A stretch of 64,000 nt of DNA from Flavihumibacter profundi (GTDB lineage Bacteria; Bacteroidota; Bacteroidia; Chitinophagales; Chitinophagaceae): contig NZ_JAIQXE010000001.1 of the NCBI RefSeq assembly GCF_020076305.1, positions 1,426,001 through 1,490,000 on the forward strand. Direction: 5' to 3'. The translations under genes and the position numbers were made by a program. Shown here piece by piece: positions 7,889-16,087 of the stretch (its first letter is position 1; each line of letters opens with the position of its first letter). Below the pieces are notes generated by a model. It was not told where the DNA came from. It was given only the letters and a program-made list of their open reading frames with translations, and did no database searches.

Positions 7889-8482
7889 TTATAGAATCTT
7901 TATCCCAACGCTTATCTGAAATCCTTTATTCCGCCAGGCTGCATTTACATCACTTGAATTCACATCTTTGAGGCTGGTGAAATAACGGCCGGTTATTCGG
8001 AAAGAAGAGAAATTGATCTGGGCCCCACCCAGCAAGCACAAATCCCCTGAGCTGAAAGCAGCCTTGCCATTTTCCAGGAGGTTTTGACTGTCATCAAGTA
8101 ATGCGCCAAACTGCGGCCCTGCCTGCAAAGACAGCCAGTCCAGTAAGCGGTAATTCAAGGTAATGGGAATAGTTAAGTAATTCAGTTTTATGGATTGGTT
8201 CTTTGCGCCATTTACAGCACCCGTTATGATATCCTCAAAATCATTTCCCGTTTGTGTTTGTAGCTGCGACCACAACAGCTCTGGCTCTATAAACCACTTT
8301 TTCCCGAAACCAACTTCCGCAAAGCCGCCCAGGTGATAACCGAAATTAAACTCATTAGACATTGCCTCTCCATCTACCTTGGTAATATTAGCACCACCTT
8401 TAATCCCAAAGTGTAAGCCCTGGGCATGAAGAACAGGACCAGCCATCAGTGCAGCAAGCACAAAAAATAGTTTGAATTTCAT
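7889..8482 (-). CDS. Outer-membrane beta-barrel protein (PorT-like family)
   Basis: The 197-residue product has a clear signal peptide (MKFKLFFVLAALMAGPVLHAQ) and then 'GLHFGIKGGANITKVDG', the usual opening of small Bacteroidota outer-membrane barrels. Alternating hydrophobic beta-strands follow ('FNFGYHLGGFAEVGFGKKWFIEPELLWSQ', 'IKLNYLTIPITLNYRLLDWLSLQAGPQFG'), and the protein ends with a short amphipathic strand 'GFQISVGIKIL'. It is about the size of an eight-stranded barrel. It stands alone between dapD and the phosphoesterase; function is unknown beyond membrane localisation. Confidence 0.85.
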   Translation of the reverse strand: MKFKLFFVLAALMAGPVLHAQGLHFGIKGGANITKVDGEAMSNEFNFGYHLGGFAEVGFGKKWFIEPELLWSQLQTQTGNDFEDIITGAVNGAKNQSIKLNYLTIPITLNYRLLDWLSLQAGPQFGALLDDSQNLLENGKAAFSSGDLCLLGGAQINFSSFRITGRYFTSLKDVNSSDVNAAWRNKGFQISVGIKIL

Positions 8483-8545
8483 AATGGGTATTTTATTGAA
8501 AATTAGACCATCTTATTCAGTAAGGTTTAATCCCTGCTGTTAAAA

Positions 8546-9793
8546 TCAAACTAATTCAATCAAAGTAATTTCAGGCATAATGCCTACCCTGCCTGGGTAA
8601 CCTAAAAACCCAAATCCCCTGTTAACATATAATCTTTGTTTGCCGGCTTCATATAAACCTGCCCATTGCTTGTACATATACTGAACAGGGCTCCATTTGA
8701 ATCCGGGTATTTCCACCCCAAACTGCATGCCGTGTGTGTGACCACTCAACACCAGGTCAACATCCTGGTACTTTTGCAAAACCTCGCCTTCCCAATGGCT
8801 CGGATCATGACTCAACAAAATTTTAAACGGGAATTTTTCTGTTCCGGCATAAGCTTCAGACATCTTACCATACTTCGGGAAATTACCCTTGGCACTCCAG
8901 TTTTCTATGCCCAATAAAGCAATTTCATGTCCCTCTTTCTGCAGCACAACATGTTCATTCATCAGTAAGCGCCAACCCATATCTGCATGCACCTTCTTTA
9001 ACTGATCCAGGTTGGCTTTTTTCATTTCATCTGAATCCCATTGTACATAATCACCATAATCGTGATTACCCAAAGTGGAATATATTCCCATCGGCGCTTC
9101 CAGCTTTGCAAACATGTGTTTAAATTCATCCATTTCCGTAGCACGGTCATTCACCAGGTCTCCGGTAAAAAGAATAATATCGGCACCCTGGTGCATGATT
9201 TTGTGTATGCCTTTTTGAACAGCGAGTGAATCTGTAAATGATCCGGAATGAATATCGCTGATATGTAAAATTTTAAACCCTTTAAATGCAGACGGCAAAT
9301 TGGGATAGGCAAGTTTCAATTTCCGTACTGTATAGTTATACTTGTTGGTAAAACCATAAAGCAGGGTGCCAAAAAGGCTACCACCCACTGCAAGACCCAT
9401 CCAGCTAAGAAATGCTGAACGGGTGATTCCATCTGATGATTGTGAAACTTTTACGGACGGATTACTGTATAATTTTCCCACCGTCCACATCATACCCCTT
9501 CGTACATCGTCCAGAATCAAAAAGGTAACCGCAAGTAACTTGGCAAAAAACAAACCAACAACGATAGCGAACACATAAGTGCGCAATCCTTTTGGCCAGC
9601 TTTCTGGTTTAAGGTAGGGCATGGTCATTAAAAACAACACTGCCAGGCCTGAAATAAACCAATATGCAGCAAAAATGATAAAGCGGGATCTTTGTCCATT
9701 GGTTTGAGCTACAACTTTTAAAGCCTGGTATACATAAATGTCCAGCACCAGCAAAATGACCAGGATAATCCATATAAATCCGGAATTGCGCAT
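8546..9793 (-). CDS. Membrane-anchored calcineurin-like metallophosphoesterase
   Basis: The 415-residue protein has an N-terminal membrane region of about four helices (residues 5-120 and near 130-150) followed by a YkuE-like phosphoesterase domain. All metal-binding motifs are present in order: 'HISDIHSG', 'GDLVNDR', 'GNHDYGD', 'LSHDP' and 'SGHTHGMQFG'. Related enzymes hydrolyse phosphoester bonds of nucleotides or lipids, including UDP-diacylglucosamine; which applies here is not visible. It starts 12 bases after the stop of the flavin reductase gene, suggesting a two-gene operon. Confidence 0.93.
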   Translation of the reverse strand: MRNSGFIWIILVILLVLDIYVYQALKVVAQTNGQRSRFIIFAAYWFISGLAVLFLMTMPYLKPESWPKGLRTYVFAIVVGLFFAKLLAVTFLILDDVRRGMMWTVGKLYSNPSVKVSQSSDGITRSAFLSWMGLAVGGSLFGTLLYGFTNKYNYTVRKLKLAYPNLPSAFKGFKILHISDIHSGSFTDSLAVQKGIHKIMHQGADIILFTGDLVNDRATEMDEFKHMFAKLEAPMGIYSTLGNHDYGDYVQWDSDEMKKANLDQLKKVHADMGWRLLMNEHVVLQKEGHEIALLGIENWSAKGNFPKYGKMSEAYAGTEKFPFKILLSHDPSHWEGEVLQKYQDVDLVLSGHTHGMQFGVEIPGFKWSPVQYMYKQWAGLYEAGKQRLYVNRGFGFLGYPGRVGIMPEITLIELV

Positions 9794-9805
9794 AATTAAT
9801 AATTT

Positions 9806-10306
9806 TTAAAAAGCTATAAACTCGTTCAATTGCTGGTCGATGGCTTTAAGCGTAGGTTCATCCTTTATACTGCCATCCAGGTTCAAGAGTACATTCACAA
9901 CCGAAATTGGCAATTTGTTGGGATGTACAACAATTTTCATATAATTAAGAATACCGGTAAGGTGCTCCATTCCGCGAAGGTTGCCCGCCCTGCCAGTAGA
10001 CACGCCGGTAAGGAGTGCTTTTTTCCCCCACCAGGCCTTTTCAATATCACTATTATCAAATAATGACTTCAAAACGCCCGGAATGCTCCCATTATACTCA
10101 GGGGAAATAAAAATAAATTTTTCGCTGGGAACCAGTGTTTCGTCTTCCAGCGCCCGGATACCGGCACTGCGAGTGCTTACTTCGAGGTTTTCGAGTGAAA
10201 CCAGCCTGGTTAAAATCCCCTTTCCTTCAAGCAGGGTTTTGTATTGTGCCGCAATTTTCAAGGTATTACTGCCAGTTCTATTGGTTCCTGAAATGATCGT
10301 ATACAT
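9806..10306 (-). CDS. NAD(P)H-dependent FMN reductase
   Basis: The 166-residue protein fits the NADPH-dependent FMN reductase/flavodoxin-fold family. The phosphate-binding opening 'IISGTNRTGSNTLKIAAQY' replaces the usual GSxRxxS loop, and 'FISPEYNGSIPGVLKSLFD' is the characteristic flavin-ring segment. It probably reduces FMN or quinone-like acceptors in the cytoplasm using NAD(P)H. It is the upstream gene of a likely pair with the metallophosphoesterase, with no obvious metabolic link between the two. Confidence 0.92.
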   Translation of the reverse strand: MYTIISGTNRTGSNTLKIAAQYKTLLEGKGILTRLVSLENLEVSTRSAGIRALEDETLVPSEKFIFISPEYNGSIPGVLKSLFDNSDIEKAWWGKKALLTGVSTGRAGNLRGMEHLTGILNYMKIVVHPNKLPISVVNVLLNLDGSIKDEPTLKAIDQQLNEFIAF

Positions 10307-10390
10307 GGCTTTTTTTTGATTGCCGTAAAAATTTGTCTAGGTTAAACAACAGATGTGCCGGTTTGTTCCACGTTTTTTACTGTGAAACGT

Positions 10391-10398
10391 TATTTTTG
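10391..10398 (+). promoter_or_regulatory. -7 promoter element for the MBL-fold hydrolase gene
   Basis: TATTTTTG matches TAnnTTTG. A TTTG lies at 10362-10365 but 25 bases away, longer than the usual spacing. The element supports the ATG at 10431 as the real start. Confidence 0.5.
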
Positions 10399-10430
10399 CC
10401 TTCCTTAACTTAAAAAAGTTGAGTTCGCCC

Positions 10431-11111
10431 ATGCAATTTACTTATTACGGACATTCCTGTTTTTCGGTGGCGGTTAATGGCAAACATATTCTGTTTGATC
10501 CATTTATCAGTCACAATGAATTAGCTTCCGCTATAGATATCAATAAGATTCCGGCTGATTATATCCTGGTTTCTCATGGACACTGGGACCACATTGCCGA
10601 CTGCATCGTCATTGCGCAACGGACAGGCGCGAAAGTTGCCGCGAATTTTGAAATACATGAATGGCTTAACAAAAATGGGGTTACCAATACCCATCCCATG
10701 AATACCGGCGGGTCATGGGATTTTGGCGATTTTCGCATAAAATGTGTTACAGCACAACATTCCAGCTCACTTCCGGATGGAAGTTACGGGGGAAATCCAC
10801 TCGGCTTTATCATTTTTACAGATAAAGGAAATTTTTACTATAGCGGAGATACAGCCCTGACCCTGGATATGCAGTTGATTCCCCGCTGGGCAAAACTTAA
10901 TTTTGCGGTATTGCCAATTGGAGACAACTTTACCATGGATGCTGCAGATGCTCTTGCCTGCGCCGAAATGGTGCAGTGCCGCCAGGTTATTGGCGTTCAT
11001 TACGATACATTCGGATATATAAAAATTGATCATAAGTCCGCGGTTCAGACTTTTGCTGATGCGGGTAAAAAGTTGACCCTGTTGCCAATTGGCCAGACTG
11101 TTAGCATATAA
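10431..11111 (+). CDS. Metal-dependent hydrolase, beta-lactamase fold (UPF0173 type)
   Basis: The 226-residue protein belongs to the compact metallo-beta-lactamase-fold group often annotated UPF0173. Metal ligands are visible in 'YYGHSCF', 'LVSHGHWDHIADC' (HxHxDH), 'TAQHSSSLP', 'YYSGDTALTLDM' and 'GVHYDTF'. I chose ATG 10431 rather than the TTG at 10419, since MQFTYYGHSCF is the standard N-terminus. Substrate is unknown. It precedes parA by 38 bases, but whether the two are co-transcribed cannot be decided. Confidence 0.92.
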   Translation: MQFTYYGHSCFSVAVNGKHILFDPFISHNELASAIDINKIPADYILVSHGHWDHIADCIVIAQRTGAKVAANFEIHEWLNKNGVTNTHPMNTGGSWDFGDFRIKCVTAQHSSSLPDGSYGGNPLGFIIFTDKGNFYYSGDTALTLDMQLIPRWAKLNFAVLPIGDNFTMDAADALACAEMVQCRQVIGVHYDTFGYIKIDHKSAVQTFADAGKKLTLLPIGQTVSI

Positions 11112-11149
11112 CCACAACCCTGAAAACCAATTAGAACGAGGATCTTATT

Positions 11150-11974
11150 ATGGCAAGAATTATAGGCGTAGCAAATCAAAAAGGTGGAGTAGGCAAAACC
11201 ACCACTGCCATCAACCTGGCAGCCAGTTTTGCCGTGCTTGAATACCGCACGTTACTTGTGGATGCAGATCCGCAGGCAAACAGTACTACAGGTGTAGGAT
11301 TCGACCTGCACAATATTACCCAAAGCCTTTATGATTGCATGGTGAACGGCACACCCATTCGTGATGTAATCCTGAAAACAGATATCCCACACCTTGATTT
11401 GGTGCCATCCCATATTGACCTGGTGGGTGCAGAAATCGAAATGATCAATTACCCTAACCGCGAAAATGTCCTAAAGGGTATATTGCAACCTGTGTTAAAT
11501 GATTATGATTTTATTGTGATCGACTGCTCCCCTTCCCTGGGCCTGATTACAGTAAATGCGCTAACGGCGGCTAATTCTGTGATTGTTCCGGTTCAAACTG
11601 AATTTTTTGCCCTTGAAGGTCTCGGCAAATTACTAAACACTATAAAGATTGTCCAAAACCGCCTGAACCAGGAACTCCAGATTGAAGGCATCCTGATGAC
11701 TATGTATGATGGCCGGCTTCGGTTATGCAACCAGGTAGTAAGCGAAGTTCGCCGGCATTTTGATGAACTCGTTTTTGACACTATAGTTCACCGGAATACC
11801 CGTATAAGTGAAGCGCCATCAGTAGGCAAGCCGGTAATTCTTTACGATGCATATAGCAAAGGATCGATAAACTACCTTAACCTGGCAAAAGAAGTGCTCC
11901 AGAAAAACAATATGACAAAAATCAGCCAGGAAGACAGGATTATCGAATTGGAAGAAGAATCCGGAGAAGATTAA
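11150..11974 (+). CDS. parA: Chromosome partitioning ATPase ParA (Soj)
   Basis: ParA is the ATPase that moves ParB-bound parS complexes over the nucleoid. The 274-residue protein opens with the deviant Walker A motif, '[18 protein letters not shown]' (K11-T17), and has the '[16 protein letters not shown]' and '[18 protein letters not shown]' motifs. The ending '[12 protein letters not shown]' is acidic. It is followed after a short heptamer-repeat spacer by parB, the normal chromosomal pair, suggesting that this locus is near the replication origin in the genome. No perfect parS was found in the window. Confidence 0.97.
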   Translation: MARIIGVANQKGGVGKTTTAINLAASFAVLEYRTLLVDADPQANSTTGVGFDLHNITQSLYDCMVNGTPIRDVILKTDIPHLDLVPSHIDLVGAEIEMINYPNRENVLKGILQPVLNDYDFIVIDCSPSLGLITVNALTAANSVIVPVQTEFFALEGLGKLLNTIKIVQNRLNQELQIEGILMTMYDGRLRLCNQVVSEVRRHFDELVFDTIVHRNTRISEAPSVGKPVILYDAYSKGSINYLNLAKEVLQKNNMTKISQEDRIIELEEESGED

Positions 11975-11978
11975 CCCC

Positions 11979-12010
11979 ATTCACCATTCACTATTCACTA
12001 TTCACTATTC
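11979..12010 (+). repeat. Heptanucleotide tandem repeat in the parA-parB spacer
   Basis: ATTCACC, three copies of ATTCACT and a partial ATTCAAA occupy almost the whole spacer between the parA stop and the parB ATG at 12016. Such a short tandem repeat can change copy number by slippage and would change the distance between the genes. Confidence 0.85.
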
Positions 12011-12015
12011 AAAAA

Positions 12016-12933
12016 ATGACTCCCCCCAATAAAAAAGACGCATTAGGCAAAGGAATCCGTTCTCTGTTACAAAATATAGACGCTGACCTTAAAAATACTT
12101 CGGGCCAGTTAAAGCCGCAGGTAGTAGAAGCTGCAACCAGTATGATAAGGATTTCCATTGAACAGATAGAAACCAACCCAAAGCAGCCCAGGCACGATTT
12201 TGATGAACAGGCGCTGAATGAATTGGCCGCGTCAATAAAAATTCATGATATCATCCAGCCTATTACGGTTTCGAAATTGCCATCTGGAAAATACAGGTTG
12301 ATTTCAGGAGAAAGAAGATACAGGGCTTCAAAGATAGCCGGACTGAAAGACCTTCCTGCTTATATCCGGCAGGCAAATGACCAGCAATTACTTGAACTGG
12401 CACTCCTGGAAAACCTTCAGCGCGAAGACCTGAATGCCATTGAAGTAAGTCTCAGCTATAAGCGCATGATGGATGAATTAAACTATACACAGGAGCAGGT
12501 TGCAGAGCGCATGGGTAAGGAAAGAAGTACTGTAGCCAATTATATACGGCTATTGAAACTTCCACCAGATATCCAGATTGCCGTTCGCAACGGAAGCATA
12601 AGTATGGGACATGCAAGGGCTTTAATCAATGTAGACCTGGTTGACAAACAACTTTACATTTTCAATGAAATAAAAACTAAAGGTTTATCTGTACGCCAAA
12701 CAGAAGAACTAGTGCGCAAAATCTACAAAGAAAATGTGCCAGCTGTTAAAAATGCTGCAAAACCTGCACTTGCGCCTGCTTACAAAAAAATAGAAGATAA
12801 TTTAGCGTCTCATTTCAGCACCCGGGTGAAACTGAACCACAATAAAAAAGGGCATGGCAGTATCACCCTGGAATATTATTCCATCCAGGAACTGAACAAG
12901 ATCCTTGAAGCAATGGGTGTTACGGTGAATTAA
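12016..12933 (+). CDS. parB: Chromosome partitioning protein ParB (Spo0J)
   Basis: The 305-residue protein binds parS, spreads as a CTP-dependent clamp and stimulates ParA. It shows the N-terminal ParB/Srx CTPase domain ('QIETNPKQPRHDFDEQALNELAASI', then 'ISGERRYRASKIAGL', the GERRxRA nucleotide motif), and the central helix-turn-helix ('NYTQEQVAERMGKERSTVANYIRLLKLP', 'ISMGHARALI'). The C-terminal dimerisation segment 'YYSIQELNKILEAMGV' is also present. It sits directly after parA, and the DUF5683 gene begins 4 bases after it. Confidence 0.97.
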   Translation: MTPPNKKDALGKGIRSLLQNIDADLKNTSGQLKPQVVEAATSMIRISIEQIETNPKQPRHDFDEQALNELAASIKIHDIIQPITVSKLPSGKYRLISGERRYRASKIAGLKDLPAYIRQANDQQLLELALLENLQREDLNAIEVSLSYKRMMDELNYTQEQVAERMGKERSTVANYIRLLKLPPDIQIAVRNGSISMGHARALINVDLVDKQLYIFNEIKTKGLSVRQTEELVRKIYKENVPAVKNAAKPALAPAYKKIEDNLASHFSTRVKLNHNKKGHGSITLEYYSIQELNKILEAMGVTVN

Positions 12934-12937
12934 ATAC

Positions 12938-13597
12938 ATGAAAAAAATCGGATTGGTTATAGCTTTTATAAGTTGCCTGCTTGCAGGTTTTACGAGCTAT
13001 GCCCAGTCGGATACCACCGGGAAAAATCAGCGAACGAAAGTAACATCCACAACCCCTCAGCCAAAGGCCGCTGCTGACAGCGCAAAGAAATTTGATCCCC
13101 GCAGGGCTACTATCCGCTCTGCCCTGATCCCGGGCTGGGGACAGGCTTACAATAAAAAATACTGGAAAATACCAGTTGTTTATGCCGCTCTTGGAATTAC
13201 CGGTTATATTTTCCTGGACAATGTCAAAACCTATAATGAAGTAGATTATGCCTATAAGGTTTCTGTTGGTAAGGACACGGCTAACTATGATAATGTAGCT
13301 GATTACCTGAAACCTTTTGTACCCGATGAAGTAACCTCCCTGGATAATTACAGAAAGGAGTTCAGGCGGAATATCGACTATTCAGTATTGGTTTTTCTTT
13401 TATTCTGGGGCCTTAATGTTATAGATGCCACTGTTGACGCACACCTTCATGATTTTGATGTAAGCCCGAACCTTAGCATGAAAATAAAGCCAATGCTGCC
13501 AACCACTAGCGGGCCTGGATATGGCAACGGCGCCGGCTTGTCACTGGTATTTGATATTCACAAAGCAAAAGGCAGGCTGATTACGGGAATCAGATAG
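12938..13597 (+). CDS. DUF5683 domain protein, exported membrane protein
   Basis: The 219-residue product has a signal peptide (MKKIGLVIAFISCLLAGFTSYAQ) and a Ser/Thr/Lys-rich linker to about residue 50. The DUF5683 core follows: 'RRATIRSALIPGWGQAYNKKYWKIPVVYAALGITGYIF' with one membrane segment, and a second near 'YSVLVFLLFWGLNVIDATVDAHL'. Proteins of this family commonly follow parB in Bacteroidota genomes. It begins 4 bases after the parB stop, so co-transcription is likely. Its function is unknown. Confidence 0.88.
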   Translation: MKKIGLVIAFISCLLAGFTSYAQSDTTGKNQRTKVTSTTPQPKAAADSAKKFDPRRATIRSALIPGWGQAYNKKYWKIPVVYAALGITGYIFLDNVKTYNEVDYAYKVSVGKDTANYDNVADYLKPFVPDEVTSLDNYRKEFRRNIDYSVLVFLLFWGLNVIDATVDAHLHDFDVSPNLSMKIKPMLPTTSGPGYGNGAGLSLVFDIHKAKGRLITGIR

Positions 13598-13663
13598 TTT
13601 GGTCCAGCACGAAATCAGGTATTATCACTTCTATCCTTCAGCTTTTTCCCTTTTCTTTGCAAA

Positions 13664-14380
13664 ATGAAAATTGCACTAATTGGTTATGGCAAAATGGGCC
13701 GGGCAATTGAAAAAATTGCATTGGAAAGAGGCCATAGCATAGTCCTGAAAATAGATATTGATACCGCGCATCTCTTTACCCGGGAAGAACTCAGCAAAGC
13801 CGATGTGGCTATTGAGTTTACCAGTCCGCACAGCGCTTTCAATAATGTCATGAAATTGCTGGAATTCAACACACCGGTAGTTTGCGGGTCAACAGGCTGG
13901 CTCGACAAATATGAAGCCATAGAAGAATTCTGCCTCCAAAGGCATGGTGCATTTTTATACGCAAGTAATTTTTCTGTTGGCGTAAATATCTTCTTTGAGT
14001 TAAACAAAAAGCTGGCGGCTTTAATGGCAAATCATTCCGACTATGCCATAAGTCTTGAAGAAATTCACCATACACAAAAGAAAGATGCACCAAGTGGCAC
14101 AGCGGTTACACTGGCAGAACAGATTATGCATGCAAATCACATGAAAAAAAAATGGGTTAATCATGCCAGTGATCACCCCGAAGAGCTTCCAATCATCAGC
14201 AAAAGGATTGATCCGGCTCCGGGTACTCATAGTGTTCGATACAGTTCAACAATAGATGATATTGAAATCATCCATACAGCCCACAATAGAACCGGATTTG
14301 CAACCGGGGCAGTGATGGCAGCTGAATTCCTGGCCGGCAAAAAAGGTATCTACAGTATGAAAGATGTTTTAGCTTTGTAA
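13664..14380 (+). CDS. dapB: 4-hydroxy-tetrahydrodipicolinate reductase
   Basis: DapB reduces hydroxy-tetrahydrodipicolinate with NAD(P)H in the lysine/diaminopimelate pathway. The 238-residue protein shows the dinucleotide loop 'ALIGYGKMGRAIEKIALERG', 'IEFTSPHSAFNNV', 'VCGSTGW', the catalytic region 'LEEIHHTQKKDAPSGTAVTLAEQI' with its HH and KDAPSGTA signature, and a C-terminal 'HTAHNRTGFATGAVMAAEFLAGKKG'. The Gly-loop variant GYGKMG is usual in Bacteroidota. A near-consensus TTTCTTTG lies just before the ATG. Confidence 0.97.
   Translation: MKIALIGYGKMGRAIEKIALERGHSIVLKIDIDTAHLFTREELSKADVAIEFTSPHSAFNNVMKLLEFNTPVVCGSTGWLDKYEAIEEFCLQRHGAFLYASNFSVGVNIFFELNKKLAALMANHSDYAISLEEIHHTQKKDAPSGTAVTLAEQIMHANHMKKKWVNHASDHPEELPIISKRIDPAPGTHSVRYSSTIDDIEIIHTAHNRTGFATGAVMAAEFLAGKKGIYSMKDVLAL
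14370..14377 (+). promoter_or_regulatory. Possible -7 element for the Rrf2-family gene
   Basis: TAGCTTTG matches TAnnTTTG and lies inside the last codons of dapB, 14 bases before the Rrf2 gene start. It could give the regulator its own transcript; it could also be chance, since it falls in coding sequence. Confidence 0.3.
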
Positions 14381-14391
14381 ATTACACTTGT

Positions 14392-14805
14392 ATGATCTCC
14401 AAGAAAACACAATACGGATTAAAGGCCCTGTCTTACCTTGCACAGCTGGAAAATGAAGGGCCTGTATTGATTTCTGATATTTCAAAAAAGAAGAACATCC
14501 CCCTCAAATTCCTGGAAAGCATACTGCTCGACCTTCGTAAAGCTGGTTTCCTGGAAAGTAAAAAGGGAAAAGGAGGTGGCTATTTTTTCGCCAAACACCC
14601 TTCAAAAATTAAAGTGGCTGCTATTATCCGATTACTGGATGGCCCAATTGCGCTGGTTCCTTGTGCAAGCCTGAATTTCTATAAGAAATGCGACGACTGC
14701 GATGAAAAAACATGCGGACTAAACCATTTGATGAAGGAAGTACGTGACGCCAGCCTTAAAATCCTGGAAAACAAAACTGTTGCAGACCTGGCCTATAATT
14801 ACTGA
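14392..14805 (+). CDS. Rrf2-family transcriptional regulator
   Basis: The 137-residue protein has the Rrf2 winged-helix domain: 'KKTQYGLKALSYLAQLENEG', 'ISKKKNIPLKFLESILLDLRKAGFLESKKGKGGGYFFAKHPSKI', then the 'VAAIIRLLDGPIA' dimer helix. A cysteine-rich loop follows (Cys at the positions of 'PCASLNFYKKCDDCDEKTCGL'), resembling the iron-sulfur-cluster loop of IscR/NsrR. Family members sense Fe-S status, NO or cysteine supply. It follows dapB by 11 bases and overlaps the convergent TlpA-like gene by 7 bases. Its targets are unknown. Confidence 0.92.
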   Translation: MISKKTQYGLKALSYLAQLENEGPVLISDISKKKNIPLKFLESILLDLRKAGFLESKKGKGGGYFFAKHPSKIKVAAIIRLLDGPIALVPCASLNFYKKCDDCDEKTCGLNHLMKEVRDASLKILENKTVADLAYNY

Positions 14806-16028
14806 AGCAGCAGCGATTTGACAGTTTCTTCAAATTCCTGTTTATACTTCGTATATTCTATTCCGGTAGCCGGCCCAAAAAAACCGCCATGTACTTTTTT
14901 CACTTTCCCGTCTTTTCCCACAAAAATGGTACTGGGAAATGATTTGATGGGCGTTAATTGTGGCAGTGTCTTCTCTGTCTTAAGGGAATCAGAACTGGTA
15001 ACGCCAGTTATCAGTATAGGGTAATCTACTGAAAATTTCTGTTCAAATTTCCGCAGGCTGTTTACAGAACGTTCGGTATTTGTACTGTATTCGTAGGCCA
15101 GGGCAATCATTTCAACACCACGCTGTTTGTTATTTTTATAATATTCACTAAGAAATCTGGTTTCATCCATACAATTCGGACACCAGCTGCCCATTAGTTG
15201 AATAACTACTACTTTATTCCGGAACCGTTCATCTCCAATGCCAACCATTTGTCCATTGAGATCGGGAAAACGGAAATCTAGACTTTCTTCACCAGGCTTC
15301 AGTGACATTGCAACCGAAGCCATAGATAATTCTGCTTTTTCATTTTTAACTGCACTGAATTGTTCCCTATTCCTTGCGCCGGCGTAAAACATGCCTCCTG
15401 AAATAGTATTGGCATCAGTAATTTTTGCAGTAAACAAGTAGGCATGGCTACCGTCAAAAGTTGAAAGGTAAAGGCTATCCCCATTTACCACACCATCAAG
15501 GTAACGGTAATCGCCATCCGGACGCATTATGCTGCCGGATAGCCGGTTGCCTTTTTGCTGAAACTCTGCTAATGCTGGTTTTGAAACCCCTGAAGTATCA
15601 ACAAATGTTACTGCCCATCTGCCGTTAAGCTGCTGCGTCGGAGGATTGGGCGCCGGAAAACGGGGACTGTTGCCAGGTACAGCCATAAAGGGCCATACCA
15701 CATTTTTACCACTGGTCTTTTTTATCCACTTACCACTAAGTGAGCCATCACTTTGCAATTGGCAGGCAAATGACGATTCAAAAAAAGGCATTTCAATAAA
15801 AACTGAATCCTTTTGGATACTGACCTGCCTGACTTCCAAACGTTCTTCTGCGTTGATAATATAGATGACAGGCTGCTTTTTTTCGTACCTCAGGTCAAAG
15901 TTGAACACAACCTGGTGCCCGTCCTGACGAATTAAAGCGCCCCGCCAAAGTCCGGCTTTAAGCGTTTGACCAAAAACACATGTGGAATTCAGCAATGCAA
16001 TGAATACAAACCAAAAAACAGCTTTCAT
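14799..16028 (-). CDS. TlpA-like thiol-disulfide oxidoreductase with large N-terminal domain
   Basis: The product (409 residues from ATG 16028) has a signal peptide (MKAVFWFVFIALLNSTCVFGQ), a beta-rich N-terminal part of about 240 residues without a recognised domain, and a C-terminal thioredoxin/TlpA domain. The active site is 'MGSWCPNCMDETRFL' and the cis-Pro region is 'FPSTIFVGKDGKVKKVHGGFFG'. It likely acts in the periplasm on disulfides or peroxides. The longer start at 16049 is also ATG, but the inner ATG gives the cleaner signal peptide. It converges on the Rrf2 gene. Confidence 0.9.
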   Translation of the reverse strand: MKAVFWFVFIALLNSTCVFGQTLKAGLWRGALIRQDGHQVVFNFDLRYEKKQPVIYIINAEERLEVRQVSIQKDSVFIEMPFFESSFACQLQSDGSLSGKWIKKTSGKNVVWPFMAVPGNSPRFPAPNPPTQQLNGRWAVTFVDTSGVSKPALAEFQQKGNRLSGSIMRPDGDYRYLDGVVNGDSLYLSTFDGSHAYLFTAKITDANTISGGMFYAGARNREQFSAVKNEKAELSMASVAMSLKPGEESLDFRFPDLNGQMVGIGDERFRNKVVVIQLMGSWCPNCMDETRFLSEYYKNNKQRGVEMIALAYEYSTNTERSVNSLRKFEQKFSVDYPILITGVTSSDSLKTEKTLPQLTPIKSFPSTIFVGKDGKVKKVHGGFFGPATGIEYTKYKQEFEETVKSLLLQ

Positions 16029-16087
16029 AGTTAATGAATTAGTAGGCAATATATCCCGTTTTTATATTAGTTGCAGCAACAACCATT

